A stretch of 21,365 bases of DNA from an uncultured Collinsella sp. (lineage in GTDB: Bacteria > Actinomycetota > Coriobacteriia > Coriobacteriales > Coriobacteriaceae): NCBI GenBank assembly GCA_900550415.1, contig URSO01000039.1, positions 1-21,365 of the forward strand, written 5' to 3'. Position 1 is the stretch's first letter; each line of letters starts with the position of its first letter. The notes below the pieces were generated by a model, which saw nothing but the letters and a program-made list of their open reading frames with translations, did not search any database and was not told where the DNA came from. The translations under genes and the position numbers were made by a program. Below are positions 1-10,446 of the stretch, one piece after another.

Positions 1-33
1 AGGCGCAAGGCGGCCCCTCGTCATTACATCAAC

Positions 34-1059
34 CTACAGGACAGCCGCCAGCGCGTCGATGTCCTCCTGTGTCGTGGCCCAGCTGGTGCAAAAGCGCACC
101 ACGGTGTGGGTCTCGTCGTACTTTTCCCAGTACTCGATCGAAGCATGCTCGCGAATGCGGGCCATGTCCTCGTTGGGCAAAATCACAAACTGCTGGTTGG
201 TGGGCGTCTCCAAGAAGAACTGGTAGCCGCGCTCATGCAGCACGCGACGAAGCGCCTGCGCCGTCTCAATCGCCTGGCGGCCAATCTCAAAATACAGGCC
301 GTCGGTAAAGAGCGCCTCAAACTGAACGCCCGTCAGACGGCCCTTGGCCAGCAGCGCTCCGTGCTGCTTAATGCGCGGAATGGGGTGTGCCGGAGCGTGC
401 ATGCCGCAAAACACCACGGCCTCGCCGCAAAGCGCGCCGCACTTGGTGCCGCCAATGTAGAACACGTCGCACAGCTGCGCCAGCTCGGGCAGGGTAATGT
501 CGCACTCATCGGCCGCCAGCGCATAGGCCAGACGGGCGCCATCCACAAACAGCGGAATCTGGCGCTTCTGGCACACCGCATGAATCGCCGCAAGCTCGGC
601 GGCGGAGTACAGCGTGCCGTACTCGGTCGATAGGCTCACGTACACGGCACCTGGGAACACCGTGTGCTCGTAGCTCTCGTTTTCGTAAAACACCTGGATA
701 TAGCTGTCGAGATCCTCGGCATGCATCTTGCCCTCGTAGCCGGGAATGGTAAGCACCTTGTGGCCGCCAAACTCGATGGCACCCGCCTCGTGGCAGGCAA
801 CGTGGCCGGTCTCGGCTGCAACGACGCCCTCGTAGGGCGCAAGCAGCATGTCAATCACCGTCGCGTTGGCCTGTGTGCCGCCCACCAGGAAAAATACGTC
901 GGCATCGGGAGCCTGACAGGCCTCACGGATGAGCCGCTTGGCACGCTCGGTGTGTGCATCGGTGCCGTAGCCGGGCTGCGGCTCCATATTAGTGTCGACG
1001 AGCGCCTGCAGCACTGCCGGATGTGCGCCGTGGGAATAGTCGTTGTTAAACGCGAGCAT
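34..1059 (-). CDS. Low-specificity L-threonine aldolase family, PLP-dependent
   Basis: A 341-residue fold-type I PLP enzyme of the beta-eliminating lyase / threonine aldolase family, which cleaves L-threonine or L-allo-threonine to glycine and acetaldehyde in the cytosol. Visible family marks are the N-terminal FNNDYSHGAHP segment, GGTQANATVID (about 60-70, phosphate binding), His86 in ETGHVACHE (ring stacking), FVDGARLAYA with Asp173 and Arg176, and YIGGTKCGA with the likely Schiff-base Lys206. Length is typical. The ATG at 1059 has a GAGAGG ribosome site six bases upstream. The gene lies 45 bp downstream of the PAP2 gene on the same strand, with only a weak hairpin (1076-1089, no T-run) between them, so co-transcription is possible. 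Substrate stereospecificity cannot be read from the sequence, and a related amino-acid lyase remains possible. Confidence 0.9.
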   Translation of the reverse strand: MLAFNNDYSHGAHPAVLQALVDTNMEPQPGYGTDAHTERAKRLIREACQAPDADVFFLVGGTQANATVIDMLLAPYEGVVAAETGHVACHEAGAIEFGGHKVLTIPGYEGKMHAEDLDSYIQVFYENESYEHTVFPGAVYVSLSTEYGTLYSAAELAAIHAVCQKRQIPLFVDGARLAYALAADECDITLPELAQLCDVFYIGGTKCGALCGEAVVFCGMHAPAHPIPRIKQHGALLAKGRLTGVQFEALFTDGLYFEIGRQAIETAQALRRVLHERGYQFFLETPTNQQFVILPNEDMARIREHASIEYWEKYDETHTVVRFCTSWATTQEDIDALAAVL

Positions 1060-1104
1060 GGTAATCCTCTCTAGCCGGGCACGAGCCCGATGATTCAGGT
1101 GCCG

Positions 1105-1968
1105 CTATTGTACGCCGCTCGGATAGGCAATGCGCGCGGCAAGGCACTCAAGCGCCAGCACCAGGGCAAAGCCGCAGCTCACGTCACTCAAAAAGTGCGC
1201 ACCGATCACGATACGACCAAAGGCGACGAACGCCGCAACCACAGCGGCGACCCAAAAGACCGCGCGGCGGCGCGACGGCTTTTCCTTAAAGGCCGCCGCG
1301 GGAAGCCCGGCGAGCATAAGGCCGATCGCCGCGTGTGCCGTGTGTCCGCTCGCAAACGACTTAAAGCCGTCCTTGATCACGCCGGCGGCGATATAGGTCC
1401 ACTTGTCGGGGTTGCCGATCACCCACCACGGCTGAAAATCGAGCCCCTGCGTCACCTCGATCACGCGCATGCGCGGGCGCGACCACAGTGGCTTGACGAT
1501 CACGTTGAGGATAATGGCCTGAGCGACCCACACGGCAAGCACCATCAACGCCCAGCGCGTGAGATCGTCGGGCGCGGTGTCGCGCGTAAGGCGATAGGCG
1601 ATGAGGTTGGCTGCGATGATCAGCACAAACGTCAGTACCAGCTGAACCGCGATGAGTTTGCCGCCAACCCTCAGAGACGAAACGACCTCGTAGCCGGCCA
1701 GGCCAATGTTGACAAGGACGCCGAGCACGGCGAGCCATTTGCTCCCTCTGGAATCGGGACGCACCGCGCGCACGAGCATAACGCCCGCAACGCTCGCCGT
1801 CAGCTCAAACGGCAGCTCGCCGGCGGCCTCGATAAAGCGACCGTACATGCTGCCGATGTTGAACAGCGCGCTCGAGATCTGATAATCGAAGAAGCTGCCC
1901 ACGCCCAGACAAAGGCACAGGACAACCGCGATGATGGCGGCATCTTTCTTATAGATGTACCCGAACAT
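1105..1968 (-). CDS. PAP2-superfamily membrane phosphatase
   Basis: A 287-residue integral membrane protein with about six hydrophobic segments. The three PAP2 phosphatase signatures appear in order: a shortened K-x4-RP (Lys159, Arg164-Pro165; the usual spacing is six), FASGH (Ser207-His209, with Ala in place of the common Pro), and R-x5-H-x3-D (Arg252, His258, Asp262). Members dephosphorylate lipid phosphates such as undecaprenyl pyrophosphate, phosphatidic acid or PGP at the membrane; the substrate here is unknown. The ATG at 1968 follows AAAGGA by four bases. It sits 56 bp behind mfd on the same strand, with no strong terminator visible between. Because the catalytic Arg, His and Asp are intact, an active enzyme is likely even with the non-standard first motif. 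Confidence 0.85.
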   Translation of the reverse strand: MFGYIYKKDAAIIAVVLCLCLGVGSFFDYQISSALFNIGSMYGRFIEAAGELPFELTASVAGVMLVRAVRPDSRGSKWLAVLGVLVNIGLAGYEVVSSLRVGGKLIAVQLVLTFVLIIAANLIAYRLTRDTAPDDLTRWALMVLAVWVAQAIILNVIVKPLWSRPRMRVIEVTQGLDFQPWWVIGNPDKWTYIAAGVIKDGFKSFASGHTAHAAIGLMLAGLPAAAFKEKPSRRRAVFWVAAVVAAFVAFGRIVIGAHFLSDVSCGFALVLALECLAARIAYPSGVQ

Positions 1969-2024
1969 GCTTTCCTTTCGATGGAACCAGAGTGCCCAAA
2001 TGGGGCATTTGCAGCGTCGACCCG

Positions 2025-5000
2025 TTAATCATCGTCGGACGCGCCCAGCTGCTGCAGCAGCATGAGCGCCGCGGCCACGGGGCCGGTGCCGTCGTTGGCA
2101 TCGAGGCCGCGACCCAGGCCGCTGCCCGCGCCGGCGCCCGCCTTGTAGGGCACCGACAGCTTGCGGCTCTTGGGGAAGTTCACCGCGCCATAGCGATTCT
2201 TGAACTCAAAGGCTACCTTCTTGGGAACGTCAACCCCCAGGAAGGTAATGCGCCCACCGCTGAGCGTGACGCTCTCGAGCCCCAGGTGCTCGCCGCGAAT
2301 GCGGATGCGCGCGCGGTTGAACAGGTTGATTCCCGCCAGCGGCAGCTCACCATGCGCGGCCTCGATCTCCTCCTGCACCTCGTCGACACTCTCCAGGTCC
2401 TCAGCCGCCGCGAGCTTGCGGTACACGAGCACGCGCTGGTCCACCGCCGGCATGTACTCCTCGGACAAGAAGTAGTCGGCCGGCAGGTTGATGCCCACGC
2501 TCGCCGCCTCCACGCCGGCATCGTCATCGCCGCGCGCCTCGGCCACGGCCTGGCCCAGCATCTGCGTAAACAGGTCAAAGCCCACGCTCGACAGGTTGCC
2601 GTGCTGCTCGGCGCCCATAAGCGAGCCGGCGCCACGAATCTCCAGGTCGCGCATGGCGATGCGCATGCCGCTGCCCAAGTCCTGGAACTCGGACAGTGCG
2701 GTCAGGCGCGCCGTTGCCTCCTCGGTGAGCGGCAGCTCGCCCGGGAACATAAAGTATGCGTAGGCCTGTGTGGCAGAACGGCCCACACGGCCCTTGAGCT
2801 GGTAGAGCTGTGCCAGGCCCAGGCGCTGCGAGTCCTCGATGATGAGCGTGTTGGCGCACGCGTTGTCGATGCCGCTCTCCACGATGGTCGTGGCGATGAG
2901 CACGTCGATCTTTTTGGTCGCGAACTCGATCATCACGTCCTCGACCTCGCGCGGACTCATCTTGCCGTGCGCCACGCCCACGCGCGCCTCGGGCGCGGCC
3001 TCGTGCACGCGCGCCACGGCGTCGTCGATGGTCTTGACGCGGTTGGACACGTAGTACACCTGGCCGCCGCGACCCACCTCCAGGCGAATCGCCGCGCTCA
3101 CCACGTCGGGATCGTACTCTCCCACGTGCACGATCACGGGGCGGCGCCCGGTCGGCGGCGTGGTGATCAGGCTCATGTCGCGCACGCCGCTCGTGGCCAT
3201 CTGCATGGTTCGCGGAATCGGCGTTGCCGAAAGCGTGAGCACGTCAATCTGCTCGCGCAGGTTCTTGAGCTGCTCCTTGTGCTGCACGCCAAAGCGCTGC
3301 TCTTCGTCGATGATCACCAGGCCCAGGTTCTTGGGGTTCACGTCGGCAGAAAGCAAGCGGTGCGTGCCGATGAGCACGTCGATCGTGCCCTCGGCAAACG
3401 CCTTGAGCGCGCGCTTTTGCTGCGCCGGCGTGCGGAAGCGGCTGAGCACTTCGACCTCGAGGCCAAACGGGGCAAAGCGCTCAAAGAACGTCTCGTAGTG
3501 CTGCTGGGCCAGAATGGTCGTGGGGCAGAGCACCATGACTTGGCGGCCGGAGTCCACGCACTTAAACGCCGCGCGCAGGGCAACCTCGGTCTTGCCGAAA
3601 CCCACGTCGCCGCACAGCAGGCGGTCCATGGGCTTGGGCGCCTCCATGTCGGCCTTGATGTCGGCAATGGCCTCCAGCTGGTCGCGCGTCTCGTCGTAGG
3701 GGAAGCTCTCCTCCATCTCGATCTGCTCGGGCGTATCGGGCGGACAGGCGATACCGGTAATCGAGGAGCGGCGCGTATACAGATCGACCAGGTCAAACGC
3801 CAGCTTTTTGGCGTTCTTGCGTGCCTTATTGGTGGCACGCGTCCAGTCGGCGGTGTTGAGCCTGGTCAGGCGCGGCTTGTCGCCGTCGGGGCCAACATAG
3901 CGCGTGATGCGGTCGACCTGCTCGAGCGGCACGTAGAGCTTGTCGCCGTCGGCATATTCCAGCAAAAAGTAGTCGCGTTCCTTGCCGCCCACTTCCTGGC
4001 GCGCGATCTCGCTAAAGAGCGCGATGCCATGCGTTGCGTGCACCACATAGTCGCCCGGCTTAAACGGGAAGGTGATCTGCGTAATGTCAACCTTGCGGCG
4101 GCTGCGCGCGCGATTGGCATCCATGCGGGCGTTGAGGTCGGCGATCGAGAACACTGCCAAATTGGCGTCGGGCACCACCACGCCCTGCGGCAGAGCGGCA
4201 TCGACAAAGGTCACGCGCCCGCGCGAGATGGTGGGCACGGCGGCACCGGCGGCAGCCTGGGCGGCACCCGCCTCGAGCGAGCGGGCGTTGAGCGCGTCGG
4301 CGCGGCGCTCGCGAATGGAAGCATGGGCCTCCTGGCGCGCGGCACGGTCGGCGGAATCCGCTGCTGCCACGCGCACGCGGTCGCCGATAGCGCCGGCGTT
4401 TTCGGGCGCGGCCGTCAACGACTCCTCAAAGGTAATGCCCTCGTCGCCAAAGGTGAGCTCCATCGACTCGCGCGCACCGCGGTCAGGGATGGCAAATACG
4501 CAGGCATAGCGCTTGCCCACGACTTCCTGAATGCGCGTCATAAAGCGATTGTCCGAGCCCGCAATGGCCGGCTGCTCAATCTTGAGCTCTGCCGTCACCG
4601 CACCGCCGGCACGAATCAGGCTCACGTAGTTCAGGCGCTGCTGAGCACCAAAATCGAGCTGCTGGGCACGTACATACAGGCCATCCAGTCGGTCAATCCC
4701 CGCCTCGCCGGCACGCGCCTCGATATCCTCGTAGGCACGCAGGCAATCGTCGAACAGCGAGCGCGGCTCGGACAGCACCACGAGCGCCTTGCCGATCACA
4801 TGCGACAGCGGGCTCACGGTCTGGCCGTACATCACCGGCAAAAAGCGGTCGAGCTCGGGCGTGACGATGCGCGCATCCACCATCTCGAGCAGCGCCGCCA
4901 GCTTGCTATCGCTCTGGCTGGCGCGATAGAGCGCCACGTGCATGTTGTGGACGGCATCGTCGGTAAGCGCCAGCTCACGGCAGGGGAAAATCTCGATACT

Positions 5001-5657
5001 GTCCTCGTTGCCGATGGTCTGCCCCGTTGAGCTCACCATGCGGCGGATGCGGTCAATCTCATCACCAAAGAACTCAATGCGCACGGGCGCTTTCTCTTGT
5101 GCGGGGAACACCTCGACGGTGTCGCCGTGAATGCGGAACAGACCGGGCGCATCAGCGGCGCCGGCATTGGTGTAGCCCATACCCACCAGGCGATGCGGCA
5201 CCTCGTCAAAGGGAATCTCCTCGCCCACCGCAAAGGTCGTGGACTCCCAGTAGTGGCTCTCGACCGGCGGCACGCAGCGCAGCAGCGCGCGGGCCGAGGC
5301 AACCATGATGCAGTTGTCCCCGCGCACGATGCGCCCCAGAGCCTCGCAGCGCTGCGCCACGACGGCGTCGTCGGGCGCCTGCTCGCGCCAGGGGTAGTCC
5401 TTGCGCTCGGGAAAGCGGCACACGTGCGCCAGGCCCACATAGGCGGCCAGGCTGCGTGCGGTGCGATCGGCCGCGTCCTCGCCACTCACGATGTAGACCG
5501 TGGGGCGCGGGCGGCGCGCAAACTGGGCTGCCGCCATGAGCGTACGGCCCGACTGCGACACGGCCAGCGTCACGTCCTCGCCGGCATCGAGTCCGGCCTC
5601 GACGGTCTGCAAGGCCTCGGCAGTGTAGAGCTGCGCGGCTATACGGTGAATGAGCAT
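2025..5657 (-). CDS. mfd: Transcription-repair coupling factor Mfd
   Basis: A 1210-residue Mfd, which displaces RNA polymerase stalled at DNA lesions and recruits UvrA for nucleotide excision repair. Order of parts: an N-terminal UvrB-like region; a CarD-like RNAP-binding domain around residues 530-590 (FKPGDYVVHATHG...YVPLEQVDRI); superfamily 2 translocase motifs with Walker A GDVGFGKTE near 685, DEEQRFG near 782 and LSATPIPRT just after; and the C-terminal TRCF domain near 1065-1150. I choose ATG 5657 because GGAGG (5664-5668) lies six bases upstream; the longer reading frame from 5684 has no such site and runs into the upstream terminator. Two oddities are an Ala/Arg-rich stretch before the CarD domain (about residues 410-530) and a Gly-rich C-terminal tail ending LGASDDD. 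It follows nth, so the two DNA-repair genes are neighbours. Confidence 0.98.
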   Translation of the reverse strand: MLIHRIAAQLYTAEALQTVEAGLDAGEDVTLAVSQSGRTLMAAAQFARRPRPTVYIVSGEDAADRTARSLAAYVGLAHVCRFPERKDYPWREQAPDDAVVAQRCEALGRIVRGDNCIMVASARALLRCVPPVESHYWESTTFAVGEEIPFDEVPHRLVGMGYTNAGAADAPGLFRIHGDTVEVFPAQEKAPVRIEFFGDEIDRIRRMVSSTGQTIGNEDSIEIFPCRELALTDDAVHNMHVALYRASQSDSKLAALLEMVDARIVTPELDRFLPVMYGQTVSPLSHVIGKALVVLSEPRSLFDDCLRAYEDIEARAGEAGIDRLDGLYVRAQQLDFGAQQRLNYVSLIRAGGAVTAELKIEQPAIAGSDNRFMTRIQEVVGKRYACVFAIPDRGARESMELTFGDEGITFEESLTAAPENAGAIGDRVRVAAADSADRAARQEAHASIRERRADALNARSLEAGAAQAAAGAAVPTISRGRVTFVDAALPQGVVVPDANLAVFSIADLNARMDANRARSRRKVDITQITFPFKPGDYVVHATHGIALFSEIARQEVGGKERDYFLLEYADGDKLYVPLEQVDRITRYVGPDGDKPRLTRLNTADWTRATNKARKNAKKLAFDLVDLYTRRSSITGIACPPDTPEQIEMEESFPYDETRDQLEAIADIKADMEAPKPMDRLLCGDVGFGKTEVALRAAFKCVDSGRQVMVLCPTTILAQQHYETFFERFAPFGLEVEVLSRFRTPAQQKRALKAFAEGTIDVLIGTHRLLSADVNPKNLGLVIIDEEQRFGVQHKEQLKNLREQIDVLTLSATPIPRTMQMATSGVRDMSLITTPPTGRRPVIVHVGEYDPDVVSAAIRLEVGRGGQVYYVSNRVKTIDDAVARVHEAAPEARVGVAHGKMSPREVEDVMIEFATKKIDVLIATTIVESGIDNACANTLIIEDSQRLGLAQLYQLKGRVGRSATQAYAYFMFPGELPLTEEATARLTALSEFQDLGSGMRIAMRDLEIRGAGSLMGAEQHGNLSSVGFDLFTQMLGQAVAEARGDDDAGVEAASVGINLPADYFLSEEYMPAVDQRVLVYRKLAAAEDLESVDEVQEEIEAAHGELPLAGINLFNRARIRIRGEHLGLESVTLSGGRITFLGVDVPKKVAFEFKNRYGAVNFPKSRKLSVPYKAGAGAGSGLGRGLDANDGTGPVAAALMLLQQLGASDDD

Positions 5658-5685
5658 GCTGTTCCTCCGGCATCGCAACGCCAAA

Positions 5686-5711
5686 AGCCCGCCGAGGCAA
5701 GCTCGGCGGGT
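5686..5711 (-). terminator. Intrinsic terminator between nth and mfd
   Basis: A perfect 9-bp GC stem (5688-5696 with 5702-5710) and a 5-base loop; on the minus strand it is followed by CTTTTGG. It lies between the nth stop and the mfd ribosome site, so it should end nth transcripts. The T-run is short, and partial read-through into mfd is possible. Confidence 0.7.
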
Positions 5712-5816
5712 CGTTCGTCAAATTCGTTGCCTGTCATGGTAACGCATGGAGAGGACTCCAGCTCAAGCGTACGCCCAGCCCCGCAACAAAAACGCCAGAC
5801 GAAGATGCGTTCCGCC

Positions 5817-6482
5817 CTACCCCGCTACGCGCACGCTGGGGCACAAGTCTGCCAGCGGACACTCGTCACACTTGGGTTTGCGGGCGTCGCAGATCTCGCG
5901 ACCGAAGGTGATCCACTGGTGGTTGACCGACTCCCAATACTCGCGCGGCAAAATCTTGAGCAGATCCTGCTCGGTCTTGAGCGGCTCCTTGGCATGCGTC
6001 TTGGGACTCAGCATCAGGCGGTGCGCAATGCGGTTGACGTGCGTGTCCACCGCAATGCCCTCCACGATGCCATACCCCACGTTGAGCACGATGTTCGCCG
6101 TCTTGCGTCCCACGCCCGGCAGTTTGACGAGCTCCTCCATGTCGGCCGGCACCTCGCCGCCATAGTCGGCGACGATCATCTGCGCGGCCTCCACGGCGTG
6201 CTTGGCCTTACTCTTATAAAAGCCGAGCGACTTGATGGTGTCCGCCACGTCAGCTACGCTCGCCCCGGCCATGGCCTCGGGCGTAGGCCACTGGGCAAAC
6301 AGCCGCGGCGTCACTTTGTTGACCTGCGCATCGGTCGTTTGCGCCGAAAGCAGCACCGCGATCAGCAGGCGGAAGGGATTCTCGTGGTCCAAAAAGCACT
6401 CGACCGGGCCATAGCGACGGTTGAGGCGCTCACACACCTCGATGGCGCGCTCGCGCTTGGCGGCATTGGTCTCGCGTGGCAT
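5817..6482 (-). CDS. nth: Endonuclease III (DNA glycosylase/AP lyase)
   Basis: A 221-residue endonuclease III, which removes oxidised pyrimidines and nicks the abasic site during base excision repair. The helix-hairpin-helix LPGVGRKTAN carries the catalytic Lys127, VDTHVNRIAHR carries Asp146, and the C-terminal [4Fe-4S] ligands are Cys198-x6-Cys205-x2-Cys208-x5-Cys214. Length is normal for Nth. The ATG at 6482 is preferred over 6506 because GAGGAG lies five bases upstream and the homologous part begins just after (RERAIEVCERLNRRYG). It is 63 bp behind the ABC transporter gene on the same strand. This is a canonical family member, in contrast with the MutY-like gene at 12637-13542. Confidence 0.96.
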   Translation of the reverse strand: MPRETNAAKRERAIEVCERLNRRYGPVECFLDHENPFRLLIAVLLSAQTTDAQVNKVTPRLFAQWPTPEAMAGASVADVADTIKSLGFYKSKAKHAVEAAQMIVADYGGEVPADMEELVKLPGVGRKTANIVLNVGYGIVEGIAVDTHVNRIAHRLMLSPKTHAKEPLKTEQDLLKILPREYWESVNHQWITFGREICDARKPKCDECPLADLCPSVRVAG

Positions 6483-6545
6483 AACGACTCCTCGGCTCAA
6501 CGGCACAATAAACTTATGGGCACAATTGTCCCACGTCCGAGACGT

Positions 6546-8348
<1,803 letters not shown>

Positions 8349-8424
8349 GGGCTTCCTTTCGCGTCTGATAGGGCGAGAGGCCATTGTTGCACATTAAAGC
8401 GCACTTCAGGCAAGCGCGATGCGA

Positions 8425-8465
8425 AAAGCGGTGGGGCACCCGCGTTTACGCCGGCGCCCCACCGT
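8425..8465 (-). terminator. Likely intrinsic terminator after rmuC
   Basis: Arms 8429-8437 and 8456-8464 pair perfectly over nine bases with an 18-base GC-rich loop that can fold further. On the minus strand the stem is followed by CTTTTCGC. It stands 11 bp beyond the rmuC stop. The T-run is only four bases, so efficiency is uncertain. Confidence 0.6.
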
Positions 8466-8475
8466 CTTGTTGCAA

Positions 8476-9831
8476 TTAGCCCTCGTCTTCTTGATCTGTG
8501 GGAAGGCCCGCGGGCGTGAGTCCCAAGATCTCATCGGCTTGGTCGGCATCTTCCAGCGCGTCGATGTCCTTGAGCTTGCGCTCCATGACGTTGGTGCGCG
8601 TGGTGATGATGCCCTCGACCGTTTTGCCCGCGGTCTCGATCTGCTGCTGGGCGCGGCGCAGTGCCGCCTGATAACGCGGCAGCTCGGCCTTGACGGCGGA
8701 GAGCACGCGCAGTACGTCGTCGGTACGTTTTTGCAGCCTAAACGTCTGGTAGCTCATCTGCAGGCTGTTGAGAATGGCGGCCATGGTGCTGGGGCCGGAA
8801 ACGTTGACGTGATAGTCGCGGCCCAGGGTCTCGATAAGCCCGGGGCGACTGACGACCTCGGCATACAGGCCCTCAAACGGCACGAACATAATGCCAAAGT
8901 TGGTGGTCGCGGGTACGCTCAGGTACTTTTCGCAGATGTCCTTTGCCTCGCGCTTCACCATCATATCGAGCGCCTTGCGCGCGGCGGCCACAGCCTCCGC
9001 GTCGCCCGACTCCTGGGCGTCGAGCAGATGCTCGTACGCGTCGCCCGGAAACTTGGAGTCAATCGGCAACAGCACGGGGTCGCCCTCGTCCACCGGCAGC
9101 TTGACGGCAAACTCAACGCGTTCCGAGGCGCCGGGCTTGGTGGCGACGTTTTCCAGATACTGGTCGGGCGTGAGGATGTCCGCCAGGATCGCGCCCAGCT
9201 GCACCTCGCCCAAAATGCCACGCGCTTTGACGTTGCCCAGCACGCGCTTAAGGTCGCCCACGCCGGTGGCGATAGACTGCATGTCGCCCAGGCCCTTGTA
9301 CACGGCCTCGAGCTGGTCGCTCACCTGCTTAAACGATGCCGACAGACGATCGTTGAGCGTGCGAGAGAGCTTCTCGTCCACCGTCGCACGCATTTGGTCG
9401 AGCTGCACGTTGTTGTCTTTGCGGATGGCGCCCAACTGGGCATCGACCGTCTCGCGCACCTTGTCCAGGCGGTGCTCGATGCCTTCGCGGTTGGCGCCAA
9501 GCTGTTGGGCCGTCTCGCGGCGCAGGTCATCCATACGGTCGCCCGCCTGCGAGAACTCGCGCGCAATGGTCAGGTAGCGCTGCTGCTCTACGGCGGCGTC
9601 GGTCGTCTGCTGCTGCGCGATGGCATTGGCCGTGCGGCGGGTTTCGGACAACGCGACGTTCAGGGTGTCGAGCGTGCTGTTGGCCTGCTCGAGCGCTGCC
9701 AGCGTTTCCGCGCTACTGTCGCCACGCTCCCGCAGCTCGGCACGAAGACCTTTAAGCTGCAGGGCGCAAGCCACAGCAACCCCCACCGCCACCAAGGCAA
9801 TCACAACAAGCACAATATCAATAGCAGACAT
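8476..9831 (-). CDS. rmuC: RmuC family protein
   Basis: A 451-residue protein with an N-terminal membrane anchor (about residues 4-26), a long heptad-rich coiled coil (about 30-180) and the RmuC domain (about 190-390), recognisable from GNVKARGILGEVQLG, a LPIDSKFPGDAYE segment and the FVPFEGLYAEV stretch. In E. coli RmuC limits recombination at inverted repeats; the domain is nuclease-like, but the biochemical role is poorly defined. The ATG at 9831 follows GGCGGAG by three or four bases; the longer frame from 9864 is less likely because the hydrophobic anchor starts directly after 9831. The gene lies 51 bp behind the HTH gene. RmuC's link to inverted repeats is notable given the long palindrome 2 kb away, but adjacency alone proves nothing. 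Confidence 0.93.
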   Translation of the reverse strand: MSAIDIVLVVIALVAVGVAVACALQLKGLRAELRERGDSSAETLAALEQANSTLDTLNVALSETRRTANAIAQQQTTDAAVEQQRYLTIAREFSQAGDRMDDLRRETAQQLGANREGIEHRLDKVRETVDAQLGAIRKDNNVQLDQMRATVDEKLSRTLNDRLSASFKQVSDQLEAVYKGLGDMQSIATGVGDLKRVLGNVKARGILGEVQLGAILADILTPDQYLENVATKPGASERVEFAVKLPVDEGDPVLLPIDSKFPGDAYEHLLDAQESGDAEAVAAARKALDMMVKREAKDICEKYLSVPATTNFGIMFVPFEGLYAEVVSRPGLIETLGRDYHVNVSGPSTMAAILNSLQMSYQTFRLQKRTDDVLRVLSAVKAELPRYQAALRRAQQQIETAGKTVEGIITTRTNVMERKLKDIDALEDADQADEILGLTPAGLPTDQEDEG

Positions 9832-9882
9832 AAACTCCGCCCAACAAACCCAATCGATTATCAATCAAAACCGCGATCAATC

Positions 9883-10446
9883 TTACCCCGCCACACGCAC
9901 CGGGCGCCCGGCCCCTTCTTGGGTGCTTCTCTCCTCCGCATATTCCATAATGCGACGCGCTGTCTTCCTGCTCACCTTCGAGTCATCACCGGCTAAGTAT
10001 GCGTACACGTTTCCCTTATTCAGATTCAAATCGCGGCAGAGACCGTAGCGCGTTACACCCGATTCCTCCAATGCTTTAAGTGTTCTCTTTCTCATCAGGG
10101 CGTTCACCCTTCTGTCGGCCGCTGGCTTTTCTTTCACCCCTCTATACGCACGCCAAACGTTGGCGTAACGATTGGGGAGCTTATCCTCGGAGCATAGAGA
10201 TGCCAGGCTACTCGCTTGGCCATACAGAGACAAAACACCTCGATAGCCCTCTTCCATCCACGAGCCCTCGGATAAACCCAGAACGTATTCGGCCTTACCC
10301 TGCGCCAAAGCGAGCAAAAACAGAGGCTCCGCCACACGCGGCTCAACCGTTGTTGCCTGCTTTACAAGCTTCCTAAAACTCAGCGACTGCTGTCCGGACA
10401 GCTCTCGGCAATAGCCTTTCAAAAATCCCTCAAAAGTCAGATTCAA
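9883..10446 (-). CDS. Helix-turn-helix protein paired with nucleotidyltransferase (hypothetical)
   Basis: A 187-residue protein of unknown function. Residues 1-110 are mainly helical by composition and match nothing I recognise. Residues 118-172 resemble a DNA-binding helix-turn-helix: TLKALEESGVTRYGLCRDL, then NLNKGNVYAYLAG, then a basic segment. The start is TTG at 10446, placed five bases after a near-perfect AAAGGAGGTG (10452-10461), and its TTGA overlaps the stop of the upstream nucleotidyltransferase by four bases, so the two are almost certainly translationally coupled. Base composition is more AT-rich than the flanking genes. By analogy with two-gene modules it could be the antitoxin or regulator of its partner; that is inference. 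Similar proteins may be annotated only as DUF or XRE-like. Confidence 0.75.
   Translation of the reverse strand: MNLTFEGFLKGYCRELSGQQSLSFRKLVKQATTVEPRVAEPLFLLALAQGKAEYVLGLSEGSWMEEGYRGVLSLYGQASSLASLCSEDKLPNRYANVWRAYRGVKEKPAADRRVNALMRKRTLKALEESGVTRYGLCRDLNLNKGNVYAYLAGDDSKVSRKTARRIMEYAEERSTQEGAGRPVRVAG

Noticed and set aside
1076..1089. Hairpin CGGGC-ACGA-GCCCG between PAP2 and threonine aldolase genes
   Set aside because: Only five base pairs and no T-run on the minus strand, so not called a terminator.
1992..5030. 1012-residue open frame on the plus strand opposite mfd
   Set aside because: It is the antisense shadow of mfd in GC-rich DNA: His/Arg/Ala/Leu-rich, no motif, no ribosome site, while mfd on the other strand is unmistakable.
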